A stretch of 64,000 nucleotides of DNA from Nocardia sp. CY41 (lineage in GTDB: Bacteria > Actinomycetota > Actinomycetes > Mycobacteriales > Mycobacteriaceae), in contig NZ_VUOS01000017.1 in assembly GCF_009829325.1 (NCBI RefSeq), forward strand, positions 124,001-188,000, read 5' to 3'. Made by a program: the position numbers and the translations under genes. Of this stretch, positions 51,235 through 60,009 are shown piece after piece. The notes under the pieces are model-generated. The model worked only from the letters and a program-made list of their open reading frames with translations. It did not search any database and was not told where the DNA came from. Position 1 is the stretch's first letter. Each line of letters opens with the position of its first letter.

Positions 51235-51453
51235 ATGACCAACCCGTTCGACAACGACGACGCCAAGTTCTACGTCCTGATCAACCAGGAGGGCGAGCAC
51301 TCCTTATGGCCGGTCTTCGCCGCCGTCCCCGGCGGCTGGACCATCGCCTACGGGGCCGCCAACCGCAAAGCCTGCCTCGAGTACGTGGAGACCCACTGGG
51401 TGGACATGCGCCCCAACTCGCTCATCGAGGCCATGTCCGGCGAAACGAAGTGA
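51235..51453 (+). CDS. MbtH-like protein
   Basis: A 72-residue protein with the family signature: NPFDNDDAKF, then NxEGEHSLWP, VPGGW, and CLEYVETHWVDMRPNSL. MbtH-like proteins bind NRPS adenylation domains and are needed for their solubility or activity. It lies 42 bases after the NRPS 2 stop, behind a GAAGGAAAA ribosome-binding region. It is presumably co-transcribed with the synthetases and serves several of their 13 A domains. A strong hairpin terminator follows. Confidence 0.97.
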   Translation: MTNPFDNDDAKFYVLINQEGEHSLWPVFAAVPGGWTIAYGAANRKACLEYVETHWVDMRPNSLIEAMSGETK

Positions 51454-51467
51454 CCACCTGAATGCGC

Positions 51468-51510
51468 GGGGCGCGCCGGTCCACATCCCCCCTGCCGACC
51501 GGCGCGCCCC
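51468..51510. terminator. Hairpin terminator between the NRPS operon and the XRE regulator
   Basis: A perfect 14-bp inverted repeat (51468-51481 with 51497-51510) with a 15-nt loop. It lies in the 72-bp gap between the convergent MbtH-like and XRE genes. No T-tract follows, as is usual in high-GC actinobacteria. It can serve both strands. Confidence 0.85.
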
Positions 51511-51525
51511 GCCCCGTCTCCGGGC

Positions 51526-52872
51526 TCAGGCCTTCGTGTGCGCGGAGTCGATCACCGCGTGCGCGTGCTGCCGCCATTCGCTGACCGCCTTGGTGCGCAG
51601 GCCGCCGAGCGCCGAGTCGAACTGTTTGGCGCGCTTGGTGACCGTGAGCCCGACGTAGGTGTGCGCGTTCGTGATGGCGCTGGTCGCCACCGCGCAGGCT
51701 TCGTCGATCTCGCCCGAGGCCAGCAGCGCCGTGGCGTGCTCGAAGCGCACCAAGGCCGGTTCCATGGTCTCGGACGGGTCGTAGAGCGCCATGGCGCGAG
51801 CGGCCGCCACGGCGGTCTCGTCGGCGCGGCCGAGGCGGGAATATCCGATCGCCTGATAAAAAGCGAGTTTCTCCGGCCGGAAAGAAAAAATACCGACCGA
51901 AAGGTCTTCTGGCCCGACGTCTTCCAAAGCCGATGCCGATCGTGCGATACAGCGCGCGAATTCGTCGGCGTGCCCGAGACTGGCATGCGCACGCGCCGCC
52001 ATTCCCCACAACCATGCGGCTGCCGCGCCGTACGACGGATTTTCTTGCAAGCGGCCGTCGAGTAACTGCAAAACTTCCTTCGGCTTATCGCTATAGGTCG
52101 GCAAATAGGCGAGTCCGGCCAGTGCGATGTCTTCCGAATAGCGGTCGCCGATGTCCTGCGCGGCATGGATCGCGGTGGCATACCACATGCGCGCCTGACC
52201 GAAATGCCCCTCGTTGAAGAGGATCTCGCCCACCACGTTCGCCAGCCGGCCCGCCGTGCGCACCAGCCGGACCTGATGATGGGTCGGCTGCCGTTCGCCG
52301 AGGCAGCCGCGCACCATCCGGAATTGCTCGAGCCCGGTCTGCAGCAGCTCGTGCGGCGGCACCTGGACCACCCGCGTGCCGAGGACCTCGGCCGACTGCT
52401 CCAGGAACGCCAGTCTGCGTTCGCTGATCGACCCCGCGTCGAGGGTTGCCAGCATCCGTTCCGGTTCGCTCGCCACCAGGTCCGCCGCCTGGCCTGCCAG
52501 GCCGGCGCCGATGCAGGCCAGCAGTTCTCGCCTTCTCACGTCGTCTTCCTCGACTTCCTTGTCGAGCCCGATTTCCCTACCGAGCTTGGTGTGCCTTTCG
52601 GGCGCCGAATCGGCGCTTTCGTAGTCGGGGGCGGTCTCCCGGCCCGTGACGATCGCACGCTCGAATCGTTCGGCGACGACGGAATCGACCCCCGACAGGA
52701 CCCTGTCGAGGAGACGCTGGCTAGCGGCGTGCATCCGGGTTGTCCGGCCGTTCTCCCACAGGACCACGGTGCGCGGTGTGACGCCCACCAGACGGGCGAA
52801 TTCGTAACGGCTTCGCTTCATCGCCGTGCGAAGCGCAAGTACAGCTTCGCCCGTCCAGTCGACCTCCACCAT
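51526..52872 (-). CDS. XRE-type regulator with TPR-like C-terminal region
   Basis: A 448-residue protein from the ATG at 52872, which has GAGGAAGAG upstream. Residues about 9-60 are a lambda-repressor-like helix-turn-helix (YEFARLVGVTPRTVVLWENGR). The rest is all-helical with TPR-like units (FGQARMWYATAIHAAQDIGD; EDIALAGLAYLPTYSDKPKEVLQLLDG; EIDEACAVATSAITNA). Actinobacterial regulators of this design often control secondary metabolism or development, sometimes through a small ligand or peptide. It converges on the NRPS operon and is divergent from two small ORFs. Control of either is plausible but not shown. A longer in-frame start at 53250 would add unconvincing sequence. Confidence 0.8.
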   Translation of the reverse strand: MVEVDWTGEAVLALRTAMKRSRYEFARLVGVTPRTVVLWENGRTTRMHAASQRLLDRVLSGVDSVVAERFERAIVTGRETAPDYESADSAPERHTKLGREIGLDKEVEEDDVRRRELLACIGAGLAGQAADLVASEPERMLATLDAGSISERRLAFLEQSAEVLGTRVVQVPPHELLQTGLEQFRMVRGCLGERQPTHHQVRLVRTAGRLANVVGEILFNEGHFGQARMWYATAIHAAQDIGDRYSEDIALAGLAYLPTYSDKPKEVLQLLDGRLQENPSYGAAAAWLWGMAARAHASLGHADEFARCIARSASALEDVGPEDLSVGIFSFRPEKLAFYQAIGYSRLGRADETAVAAARAMALYDPSETMEPALVRFEHATALLASGEIDEACAVATSAITNAHTYVGLTVTKRAKQFDSALGGLRTKAVSEWRQHAHAVIDSAHTKA

Positions 52873-53127
52873 AGGTCTCTCTTCCTCGCTCCAGGCCGCT
52901 ACAAACGGAAAGTACTCGCAATTACCGCATTCGGGTCTGTTATCTACCGAATCGCAACGCGCACTGTTGAATCGCACCCGGCATCGGGGGTCCGCCCAAA
53001 CCCTGTCGAGGGCGCCCATCGACCGGAACCCGGCGCACGGTCCCGACACGGCCCGATCCATCCGTGTCGAGCGCGGTCCGGCGGCGCCTTCTCGGTGCCG
53101 GGTGCACTGCGCTGATGGAGGTGGAAG
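52873..53127. promoter_or_regulatory. Divergent intergenic region
   Basis: 255 bp between the XRE gene and the small-ORF pair, probably holding promoters for both. The segment 52905-52975 is locally AT-richer. No clear operator could be read by eye. Confidence 0.4.
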
Positions 53128-53316
53128 ATGGATGTGTTGTCTGCGGATGTCCGGGAACTGTGGCTGATCCAGAGTCGCGACTGCACCCAGGAACCGCTCG
53201 GCCTGACCTACGAGCGCGCGCGGTTCCTCTGCGCCGTGCACGCCGGGCACGGCGCGCAGTGCAGGCAGTATCTAACCGCCTCGGCGTTCTGTTTCCGGCA
53301 GGCCGCCGATCGGTGA
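53128..53316 (+). CDS. Small hypothetical protein (62 aa)
   Basis: Begins MDVLSADVRELWLIQSRDC and has four cysteines in all. A GGAGGTGG sequence lies just upstream of the ATG at 53128. I do not recognise a family. It is divergent from the XRE regulator and followed after six bases by a second small ORF, an arrangement seen for small partners of XRE regulators in actinobacteria. Confidence 0.55.
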   Translation: MDVLSADVRELWLIQSRDCTQEPLGLTYERARFLCAVHAGHGAQCRQYLTASAFCFRQAADR

Positions 53317-53322
53317 TCCGCC

Positions 53323-53589
53323 GTGGAACCGCTGCTGGGCATGCTCGGCGTGTGCACGCTGCTGGTGGCCGCGATCGTCGGCGTCGGGTCCTGCCTGCCG
53401 CACGGCGGCGCCGAGGACGCCCACCGGCCACCCGAGCAGCCGTTCACCATCGAACAGGCGCATCGGGTGATGCAGGGTCACCGCCCCTGCCGCGCCGACG
53501 CCTGCCCCCGCAAGCAAGCGGCCTTCCGCACTCTCGTCGCCTCCGGCCGGGTAGTTCCCGACAGCCGGGCCGACGGATACTCGCGCTGA
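53323..53589 (+). CDS. Small hypothetical protein with N-terminal hydrophobic segment (88 aa)
   Basis: Starts at GTG, six bases after the preceding stop. Residues 4-22 (LLGMLGVCTLLVAAIVGVG) form a likely membrane or signal segment. The remainder is polar, with FTIEQAHRVMQGHRPC and CPRKQAAFRTLVASGRVVPD. That portion resembles short conserved proteins that follow small ORFs in nocardiae, but I cannot name a family. Probably in an operon with the 62-residue ORF. A hairpin terminator lies about 110 bp downstream. Confidence 0.5.
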   Translation: MEPLLGMLGVCTLLVAAIVGVGSCLPHGGAEDAHRPPEQPFTIEQAHRVMQGHRPCRADACPRKQAAFRTLVASGRVVPDSRADGYSR

Positions 53590-53696
53590 CGAGCGTCAGC
53601 GCGCCGAACTAGCTGCCTTGACGCGCGATCCGCACGACAGCGAAGTTCACCCCGTGCTTCGGGACTACGGCGAGGGAGCCCCGACAGCACCCAGGC

Positions 53697-53727
53697 CCTC
53701 GCATCTCCCCACCCCCGAGATGCGAGG
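53697..53727. terminator. Hairpin terminator
   Basis: A perfect 10-bp inverted repeat, CCTCGCATCT with AGATGCGAGG, and an 11-nt C-rich loop. It lies between the convergent small-ORF operon and the P450 gene. The rest of 53590-53845 holds nothing I can identify. Confidence 0.85.
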
Positions 53728-53845
53728 CCCCCTCCCTCCCTCCCATTTCCGAGTCGATGTCGGAGGGGAACATCTACCCGAAGACGCGAGTGGCACACGG
53801 GTGCGGCGAATCGCGACTACAACTCTCGATGGTGTGCCGCTCGCG

Positions 53846-55174
53846 TCATCGTGGGCGCAGGGTGACCAGCGCGTTGTGGGCGGGACTGATGCCGGGGTGG
53901 TAGCGGCGGGGCGGTTCGACGGGGCCGGGGTTGTGGTCCAAGCGATAGTGGCGCAGGACCGTGCGGAAGAGGATGCGTGCTTCGAGAAGGGCGAAATGTG
54001 CTCCCAGGCAGCGGTGCCTGCCGCCGCCGAAGGTGAGCCAGGTACGTCCGTCGATGCGTCCGTCGAGGAAACGTTCGGGGCGGAATTCTTCCGGATTCGG
54101 ATAGTGCTCGGGGGACTCGTGGATGAGCAGGATCGGGACCATCACCACGGCGCCTTCGGGAATGCGGACATCGTTGAGCACCGTGTCGCGCAGCGCCCGC
54201 CGCCCGGTGAACGGGCTGACCGGGCGCATCCGCATCGTTTCGGCGACCACGGCGTCGAGGTAGGCGTCGAGCCGCGCGTCGTCGCCCGCGTCGACGGCGG
54301 CGTCCAGTTCCGCCATCGCCCGGGGATGGGTGGTCAGCATGGCGGCGATCCAGCCGAGGGTGATCGCGGTGGTCTCGTACCCGGCCAGCAGCATGCCGCG
54401 CATATTGCGAACGAGCGTGCCGTCATCGTGCGGGTCCAGTTCGGTGCCGACGTACCGGGACAGCACGTCGCGCCTGTCGTCCGGTGCCGCCCGGCGTTCG
54501 GCGATCTCTTCGGCGATGATCGCGTCGACTTCGGCCTGCCCTCGCAGGAGCGGCCGATAGGGCGGCGTGTAGCCGCCCGCGAGCAGGGTGATCGCCGTGA
54601 CGGCGAGGAAGCCGGGACTCTCGATCGCGCCGAACCAGCGGCCCAGCGCCTCCTTCAGCCGCGTCATCCGCTCCGGCGGCATGTCACCGAACACGACTCC
54701 CAGCAGCACACCCAGAGCGAGCCGGTATCCCACGTCCACGAAGGGAAACGGCTCGCCGACCGGCCAGGTCGGCAACTCGCTCCGGACCACGTCCGCCATG
54801 AGATCTTCGTATGTCTGCAAGGCCTTGCTCTGGAAGGGCGGGGCCAGCACCTTGCGTTCCCGGCGATGGTCCTCGCCGTCGAGGAAGATCAGCGTCTGCG
54901 TGCCGAACAGCGCGTCGTGCGTCGAGTACCGGCGCAGCAGCTGCCCCAGGGAAAAGTCCTCGTGCGACAACAGTTCCCGTACGTCGTCCATGTTTCGCGT
55001 GACCAGCATGGTGGGAAATCCGGGCGCCGACATGACGAACCGCTCGCCGAGCGACAGCAACGGCGAACGCTGCGTACCCGGCCGCAGCAGACCCCCGACC
55101 CGCCCGAGGTGCCGAGTTCGCAACCGCGGCAGCTCGCGCAGGGAAATCGGGGTGTTCACCGAACTCGACGTCAT
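53846..55174 (-). CDS. Cytochrome P450
   Basis: A 442-residue P450 with all core motifs. These are the I-helix AGYETT (oxygen activation), the K-helix ETMRMR (ExxR) and the heme loop FGGGRHRCLGAHFA, with the iron-ligating Cys near residue 389. An N-terminal membrane anchor is absent, so it is a soluble class I enzyme needing ferredoxin partners, none of which are in the window. The ATG at 55174 follows AGGAG with 8-nt spacing. The substrate is unknown. Tailoring of the NRPS product is possible from location, but the gene is on the opposite strand beyond other genes and may be unrelated. Confidence 0.9.
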   Translation of the reverse strand: MTSSSVNTPISLRELPRLRTRHLGRVGGLLRPGTQRSPLLSLGERFVMSAPGFPTMLVTRNMDDVRELLSHEDFSLGQLLRRYSTHDALFGTQTLIFLDGEDHRRERKVLAPPFQSKALQTYEDLMADVVRSELPTWPVGEPFPFVDVGYRLALGVLLGVVFGDMPPERMTRLKEALGRWFGAIESPGFLAVTAITLLAGGYTPPYRPLLRGQAEVDAIIAEEIAERRAAPDDRRDVLSRYVGTELDPHDDGTLVRNMRGMLLAGYETTAITLGWIAAMLTTHPRAMAELDAAVDAGDDARLDAYLDAVVAETMRMRPVSPFTGRRALRDTVLNDVRIPEGAVVMVPILLIHESPEHYPNPEEFRPERFLDGRIDGRTWLTFGGGRHRCLGAHFALLEARILFRTVLRHYRLDHNPGPVEPPRRYHPGISPAHNALVTLRPR

Positions 55175-55331
55175 ACTGCCGCTCCTGTGGATCTACCGGA
55201 CTCATCTCAACCGCCGTCACGCCCGGCGGTCGAGCCCGCCGCGCATGACCAACGAATGTCGCTGGCCCTCAACAATCCTCGACAACCGCCACCCGCGCCA
55301 TCGCCACCTATCACATTCGCCGGGAAGCATG

Positions 55332-55366
55332 CCCGGTCCGTCGTGCTGCCCGACAGCCGGACCGGG
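55332..55366 (-). terminator. Hairpin terminator of the aldo/keto reductase gene
   Basis: A 9-bp perfect stem (55332-55340 with 55358-55366), with an extra inner TCG/CGA pairing. It directly abuts the stop codon at 55367-55369 on the minus strand. Confidence 0.75.
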
Positions 55367-56254
55367 TCAGTTTCCGGCAGACCCGGTCGCAGCCGACAGT
55401 GCCTCGAACTCCTTGTCCGTCAGCTCGATTCGCGCGGCGGCGATGTTCTCTTCGACGTGCGCGACGCTGGAGGTGCCGGGGATCGGCAGCAGCACGCGGG
55501 AGCGGCGCAGCAGCCAGGCCAGGGCGAGCTGGGCCGGGGTCGCGCCGTGTTCGGCGGAGATGGCCGCCAGGGGGCCGCCGGGGGCGGCGAGTTCTCCCGT
55601 GGCGATCGGGAACCACGGGATGAAGCCGATGTTCTCCTGCTCGGCGTAGTTCAGCACGTCCTCGTCGGCGCGATTGGCCAGGTTGTACAGGTTCTGTACC
55701 GAGACGATGGTGGCGAGCTCGCGTGCCTCGCGTAGCTGCTCGACGGTCACCTGCGAGACGCCGATGTGCCGGATCTTGCCTTCCTGCTGGAGCGCCACGA
55801 GTTCGCCGAGCTGGTCGGCCAGCGGTACCTGAGGGTCGATGCGGTGCAACTGGTACAGGTCGATCCGGTCGACGCCGAGGTGGCGCAAGCTGAGTTCCGC
55901 TTGCTGGCGGAGGTATTCGGGCCGGGCGACCGGACGCCACTCGTTGGGGCCCTGGCGGGTCAGCCCGGCCTTCGTGGCGATCACCAGGCCTTCGGGATAG
56001 GGATGCAGCGCCTTGCGGATCAGCTGCTCGCTGACGAACGGGCCGTAGGAGTCGGCGGTGTCGATGAAGTTCACACCGAGTTCGACGGCGCGGCGCAGCA
56101 CCCGTACCGCTTCGTCCGGGTCCTTGGGGTCGCCCCACACGCCGGGACCGGTCAACTGCATCGCGCCGTACCCGAGCCGATGCACCGGAAGATCGCCGCC
56201 GAGGGCGAAGGTTCCGGACGCCGCCGCGGGCTGCGCGTCGAGATCTGTGCTCAT
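55367..56254 (-). CDS. Aldo/keto reductase
   Basis: A 295-residue TIM-barrel NADPH-dependent oxidoreductase. Motifs are GYGAMQLTGPGVWG, the FIDTADSYG segment carrying the catalytic Asp and Tyr, the IATKAGL strand with the catalytic Lys, and DLYQLHRIDP holding the family His. A C-terminal cofactor motif reads PIPGTSSVAHVEEN. This type reduces aldehydes or ketones, often without a strict substrate. The ATG at 56254 is preceded by AAGGAAG. It is downstream of two double TetR regulators on the same strand, so one of them may control it. Involvement in peptide tailoring is only a guess. Confidence 0.9.
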   Translation of the reverse strand: MSTDLDAQPAAASGTFALGGDLPVHRLGYGAMQLTGPGVWGDPKDPDEAVRVLRRAVELGVNFIDTADSYGPFVSEQLIRKALHPYPEGLVIATKAGLTRQGPNEWRPVARPEYLRQQAELSLRHLGVDRIDLYQLHRIDPQVPLADQLGELVALQQEGKIRHIGVSQVTVEQLREARELATIVSVQNLYNLANRADEDVLNYAEQENIGFIPWFPIATGELAAPGGPLAAISAEHGATPAQLALAWLLRRSRVLLPIPGTSSVAHVEENIAAARIELTDKEFEALSAATGSAGN

Positions 56255-56507
56255 GAGGATCTTCCTTCCGAAGCCGGAAACTGCGCGAATACTCCCTGAG
56301 CGCCGCACCCGTCCGGGCACGCGCTCTTCTCTGCCGCAACAGCGCTGTCGCGAGGTCGATTCCCGCCGCGGTGTTCGCCGATGGCGTAAACCCTCCCGCG
56401 AGATCTGGCGACCGAGCCGAGGCCGCGCCTCACCTCCGGCGCATCGGCACGCCTCGGCAGAGGCACGGACCCCACCGTACCCGGACCCGGACTTCTGCCA
56501 CCGTGAG

Positions 56508-56535
56508 CGAACCGGCACTCGAATGCGGCGGTTCG
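56508..56535 (-). terminator. Hairpin downstream of double TetR regulator A
   Basis: CGAACCG (56508-56514) pairs with CGGTTCG (56529-56535) across a 14-nt loop, ten bases after the regulator's stop. The rest of 56255-56544 is non-coding and should hold the aldo/keto reductase promoter. Confidence 0.5.
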
Positions 56536-56544
56536 GGGGCAGCG

Positions 56545-57789
56545 CTACCCCGCGGGCCGGTCGAACAGGATCGTTTGCATCAAGCGGATCACGCGCCGGG
56601 GCGAGCACGCCGGGTCGGTGGAGCCGAAACGCTCGCCCAGGTCGACGACCAGCGCGAAGGCGGCATGCACGAGCAGGCGCGCCTCGGCGGCGGACAGCTC
56701 GGGTCGCACGCCGACCAATAGTTTGGCCCACTCCTCGACGTTGAGGCGCTGGATGTTGCGCAGCACGGTGCGCTCCTCCGGCGGCACGTTGCTGATCTCG
56801 GCGTAGTAGACGAAGGTCAGCTCGCGCTCGGCGAACGAACCCGCCACGTACAGCTCGATGAGGGTGTCGAGAGCTTGTTCGGGCGTCTCGGCGGCGGTGA
56901 CGGCGGGTCCGATGGCGGCCGACACCCGGTCCGCCGCCCGGCGGAACGCGGCCGTGAGGATGTCGCCCTTGCCGCGGTAGAACCGGTACACCGCCGAGGA
57001 GGCGGGCAGCCCGGCGGCGGAGGCGATGTCCTCCACGCTGACGTTCGGGTATCCGTGCTGGTGGAACAGCTCGACCGCGCGCATCAGCAGCAACTCGTGC
57101 TTGAAGGTCAGCGGTATCTCGGTCGCGGCGAAGCTCTCGGTCTCGGCGCTTCCGGGCGGCGGCAGCTCACACGCGGCCAGCGCGTGGCAGGCCGCGGTCA
57201 GCCGCGCGGTGAGCGCCCGCACCGGGATGGACACGTGGTGATCGCCGATGCTGCTGAGCACGCTCAGTTCCGCCGCGGCGAGCACGGCGCGGTCGGCCTT
57301 GGACAGCGCGGGCCGGGTCGCGCCGAGCAGCGAGGTGAGCGTCGCGTTCACGCCCGCGAGCTGGCCGGCCAGGGTGGCCGCGTCCTCCTCCTCCAGGTAG
57401 CGCCGCTGCCAGCGCAGCAGTGCGGCGCTGCGCCGATTGGTGATCGCGGCCGCGATCAGGGCGTCGAGCACGCGCGTGAGCCGTTGTCCGGCGGGCAGGC
57501 TCGTGGCCTCGGGGAGCCGGGCCGCTTCCTGACTGACCGTGCCCAACCGCAGCACTTCCTCGCGGAACAGCGCGTATTTGCTCGGGTAGTGGCGGTACAG
57601 CGCCGCGGAGCTGATGTCGAGCCGGGAGGCGATGTCGTCCATGCTGACGCCGTGGTAGCCCAGTGCGCCGAACGCCTCGGCCGACGCGGCCGCGATCTGG
57701 GCGCGACGATCGCGTGGTCGGCGCCGGATCACCCGTGCCGGTGTCCCGTCGGCCGCCTTGTCCGCAGCGTGGCGATCCTGGGCACCCAT
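56545..57789 (-). CDS. Double-headed TetR family regulator A
   Basis: A 414-residue protein with two complete TetR helix-turn-helix units. The first is near residues 25-75 (GYHGVSMDDIASRLDISSAALYRHYPSKY). The second is near 215-265 (GYPNVSVEDIASAAGLPASSAVYRFYRGKG). Each is followed by a helical effector domain. Tandem TetR proteins are known in mycobacteria and their relatives. I start it at the ATG at 57789; 57849 is possible but would translate across the putative operator. It is paralogous to the next regulator upstream, and the two are separated by about 150 bp. The target is unknown; the aldo/keto reductase and P450 genes downstream on the same strand are candidates. Confidence 0.85.
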   Translation of the reverse strand: MGAQDRHAADKAADGTPARVIRRRPRDRRAQIAAASAEAFGALGYHGVSMDDIASRLDISSAALYRHYPSKYALFREEVLRLGTVSQEAARLPEATSLPAGQRLTRVLDALIAAAITNRRSAALLRWQRRYLEEEDAATLAGQLAGVNATLTSLLGATRPALSKADRAVLAAAELSVLSSIGDHHVSIPVRALTARLTAACHALAACELPPPGSAETESFAATEIPLTFKHELLLMRAVELFHQHGYPNVSVEDIASAAGLPASSAVYRFYRGKGDILTAAFRRAADRVSAAIGPAVTAAETPEQALDTLIELYVAGSFAERELTFVYYAEISNVPPEERTVLRNIQRLNVEEWAKLLVGVRPELSAAEARLLVHAAFALVVDLGERFGSTDPACSPRRVIRLMQTILFDRPAG

Positions 57790-57803
57790 GCCGCGATGGT
57801 AGC

Positions 57804-57819
57804 CCAACCGAACGTTTGG
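57804..57819. promoter_or_regulatory. Candidate palindromic TetR operator
   Basis: The 16 bases CCAACCGAACGTTTGG form an inverted repeat CCAAnCGnnCGnTTGG, with only symmetric mismatches. It lies 15 bases upstream of the double TetR A start, where an autoregulatory operator is expected. Confidence 0.55.
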
Positions 57820-57938
57820 TACACGCAGGCGACCCTGTCTGGGGAACAAGTGAATGATAGATCACAAATAATCCGAGATTCGACTTCCAGGTCGCACTAT
57901 GAATCAATCGGATCGAGAATCAGCGATAACATACGTGA

Positions 57939-59180
57939 CTATCGCGCGGGTCGGCTGAAGAGCACCAGCTGCATCAGCAGACGCACCCGGTCCTGAGCGG
58001 CCAGCGGCTCGTTGCCGAAGGCGCGGCCCAGGTCGACGACCACCGCGAAGGCGGCGTGGACGAGGATGCGCGCCTCCGCCGGAGTCAGTTCCGGGCGCAC
58101 CTCGCGCAGCAGCCGGGCCCACTCCTCGACGCTGAGCCGCTGGATGTTGCGCAGCACCGTGCGTTCCTCGGTGGGCACGTGCTGGAATTCCGTGTAATAC
58201 ACGAAGGTGAGGGCGCGTTCGGCGAACGATCCCGCGACGTACTGCGTGATCAACGCGGTGAGCGCGTCCTCGGAATCGGTGGCCGCCGCCACGGCCGGGC
58301 CGATCGCGCCGGAAACCCGTTCGGCGGCCCGGCGGAACGCGGCGGCCAGGATGTCGCTCTTGCCGCGGTAGAACCGGTACACCGCCGAGGCGGCCGAAAG
58401 CCCTGCGGCGGTGGCGATGTCCTCCACGCTGACGTTCGGATAGCCCCGCTCGTGGAACAGTTCGACCGCTTTGCGCAGCAGCAGTTCGTGTTTGAACGAG
58501 TCCGGGATCTCCACCACGGCGACCGGCTCGACCGCGCGGGTGGCGGGCAGCTTCGCGTAGGCGATCGCCCAGCATGCCGAATGCAGCAGGCGGGCAAGGG
58601 GTTTGGCCGGCAAGGCGGCGTGGTGGTCGGCGATGCTGGTGATCGTGCTGAGCAGGGCCGCGCGCAGCACGCGCACGTCGTCCTCGGCGAGTTCGGGGCG
58701 CAGCGCGGACAGCTGGCCGCCCAGCGCGCCGAGCACCGTGGCCTGTTGCTCGTTGAGCGTGATCTGGTCGTCGGGCTCGAGGTATCTGACCTCCCAGCGC
58801 ACCAGCGTGACGGTAGGGCGGTTGTCGATGGTGACCGCGATCAGCGCGTCGAGCACGTGCCGGAGCCGCTGCTCGGCGGACCAGTCGGCCGCCTCCTCGG
58901 GCAGCTCGACCGATTCGGTCATCGCCTGACCGACGCGCAGCAGTTCCTCCCGGAACAGCGCGTATTTGCTCGGATAGTGGCGGTACAGCGCCGCGGAGCT
59001 GATGCCGAGACCCGAAGCGATGTCGTCCATGCTCACGCCGTGGTAGCCGAGCGCGCCGAACGCGGCCGCCGACGCCGCGGCGATCTGGGCACGGCGGTTC
59101 TTCGGCCTGCGCCGGATCTCGCGAGGTGCCGAGTCGCCGCTGCTCGCCTTCCGCGCCGTACGGCGATTGTCGACACTCAT
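57939..59180 (-). CDS. Double-headed TetR family regulator B
   Basis: A 413-residue paralogue of regulator A with the same layout. The first helix-turn-helix is GYHGVSMDDIASGLGISSAALYRHYPSKY, the second GYPNVSVEDIATAAGLSAASAVYRFYRGKS. Both recognition helices are almost unchanged between A and B, while the effector regions differ more. They may therefore bind overlapping operators but sense different ligands. The start is the ATG at 59180; the in-frame ATG at 59189 is an alternative. The near-palindrome GGCCGTATGGCC (59201-59212) lies 20 bases upstream. The gap 57790-57938 to regulator A is AT-rich and has no other gene. Confidence 0.85.
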   Translation of the reverse strand: MSVDNRRTARKASSGDSAPREIRRRPKNRRAQIAAASAAAFGALGYHGVSMDDIASGLGISSAALYRHYPSKYALFREELLRVGQAMTESVELPEEAADWSAEQRLRHVLDALIAVTIDNRPTVTLVRWEVRYLEPDDQITLNEQQATVLGALGGQLSALRPELAEDDVRVLRAALLSTITSIADHHAALPAKPLARLLHSACWAIAYAKLPATRAVEPVAVVEIPDSFKHELLLRKAVELFHERGYPNVSVEDIATAAGLSAASAVYRFYRGKSDILAAAFRRAAERVSGAIGPAVAAATDSEDALTALITQYVAGSFAERALTFVYYTEFQHVPTEERTVLRNIQRLSVEEWARLLREVRPELTPAEARILVHAAFAVVVDLGRAFGNEPLAAQDRVRLLMQLVLFSRPAR

Positions 59181-59200
59181 GACGAACATCGTAACGACCT

Positions 59201-59212
59201 GGCCGTATGGCC
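59201..59212. promoter_or_regulatory. Near-palindrome upstream of double TetR B
   Basis: GGCC arms flank GTAT. Position suggests an operator, but the arms are short and G/C-rich, so chance is possible. The sequence 59395-59460 further upstream is strikingly AT-rich and may be the promoter. Confidence 0.3.
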
Positions 59213-59468
59213 GGGCTCGCCGCGTCACGGGATACGGCTCCCGGGGATGAGCGGCCCCCGGGAGCTGTACCTGTTCTCCGGTGCGCGCCGGCAGGCCAGA
59301 AGGCGGTACGTGCGTGCCGGTGCGTCCGGAAGTCGACAACCGGCCTCGGCCGAGCGGGGGGCACCAGGAACGCAGAGCCGAGAATGGTTGTCGAACAAAG
59401 ACAAACTTACACGAATATATGTCCAGTACAAGAGCTGATCAGACAAAGAATAATTGTTCACATAAACG

Positions 59469-59830
59469 CTACCCGCGTGGGGCGACCACCACCCGCGCCC
59501 GGCCGCGCGGCACCGTGGTGATGTTGCGGATCGTGTCGCGGTCGGACTTGCCGCCGACCGGGAGCGAAAGGGTGTGCCGGAGGAGGATTTCCCGCAGCAC
59601 GACGGCACCCTCCAGCAGCGAGAACCCCGCGCCGATGCACCGCCGCCGAACGGCAGCCAGGTGTTCGGGGCCACCTCGCCGTCCAGAAAGCGGGCGGGGC
59701 GGAACACGGCGACGTCGGGGTAGGCCTGTCGCCTCAACGCCAGGAGAAACGCTGGCACCGGTCCATGCCGGATGGCCGCGGGCCCGGTGCGTGACCCGCA
59801 ACGGAATCACCGCGCCCGGCATGCATCGGG
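59469..59830 (-). pseudogene. Decayed cytochrome P450 C-terminus
   Basis: One frame reads AYPDVAVFRPARFLDGEVAPNTWLPFGGG, the P450 sequence leading into the heme loop. The continuation CIGAGFSLLEGAVVLREILL, which contains the heme Cys, is in another frame. A few bases, including the usual RR of the heme loop, are missing at about 59640-59648. A third piece further upstream (GAVIPLRVTHRARGHP) is again out of frame. No N-terminal half is found. This is a remnant and cannot make an active enzyme. Confidence 0.75.
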
Positions 59831-60009
59831 TTGCGCGGGCGTTGGTGCAGCGCACCCGGCGCCGAATCCCGGACATGTCCGGGCGTCGATTGCGACCTGA
59901 TCTCGCTGCGCAACCGGCGGTCCGCGCGTTGGCCGGCATCGCCGACCTTCGTGGACCTTTGCGATCGAATCCGCCTGTACCCGTGCGTATTCCTGGTAAG
60001 GAGTTCGTC

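Noticed and set aside
56255..56731. N-terminal extension of the aldo/keto reductase (start at 56731)
   Set aside because: The added part has no family similarity and would run into the regulator A gene; the ATG at 56254 has a good ribosome-binding site and matches family length.
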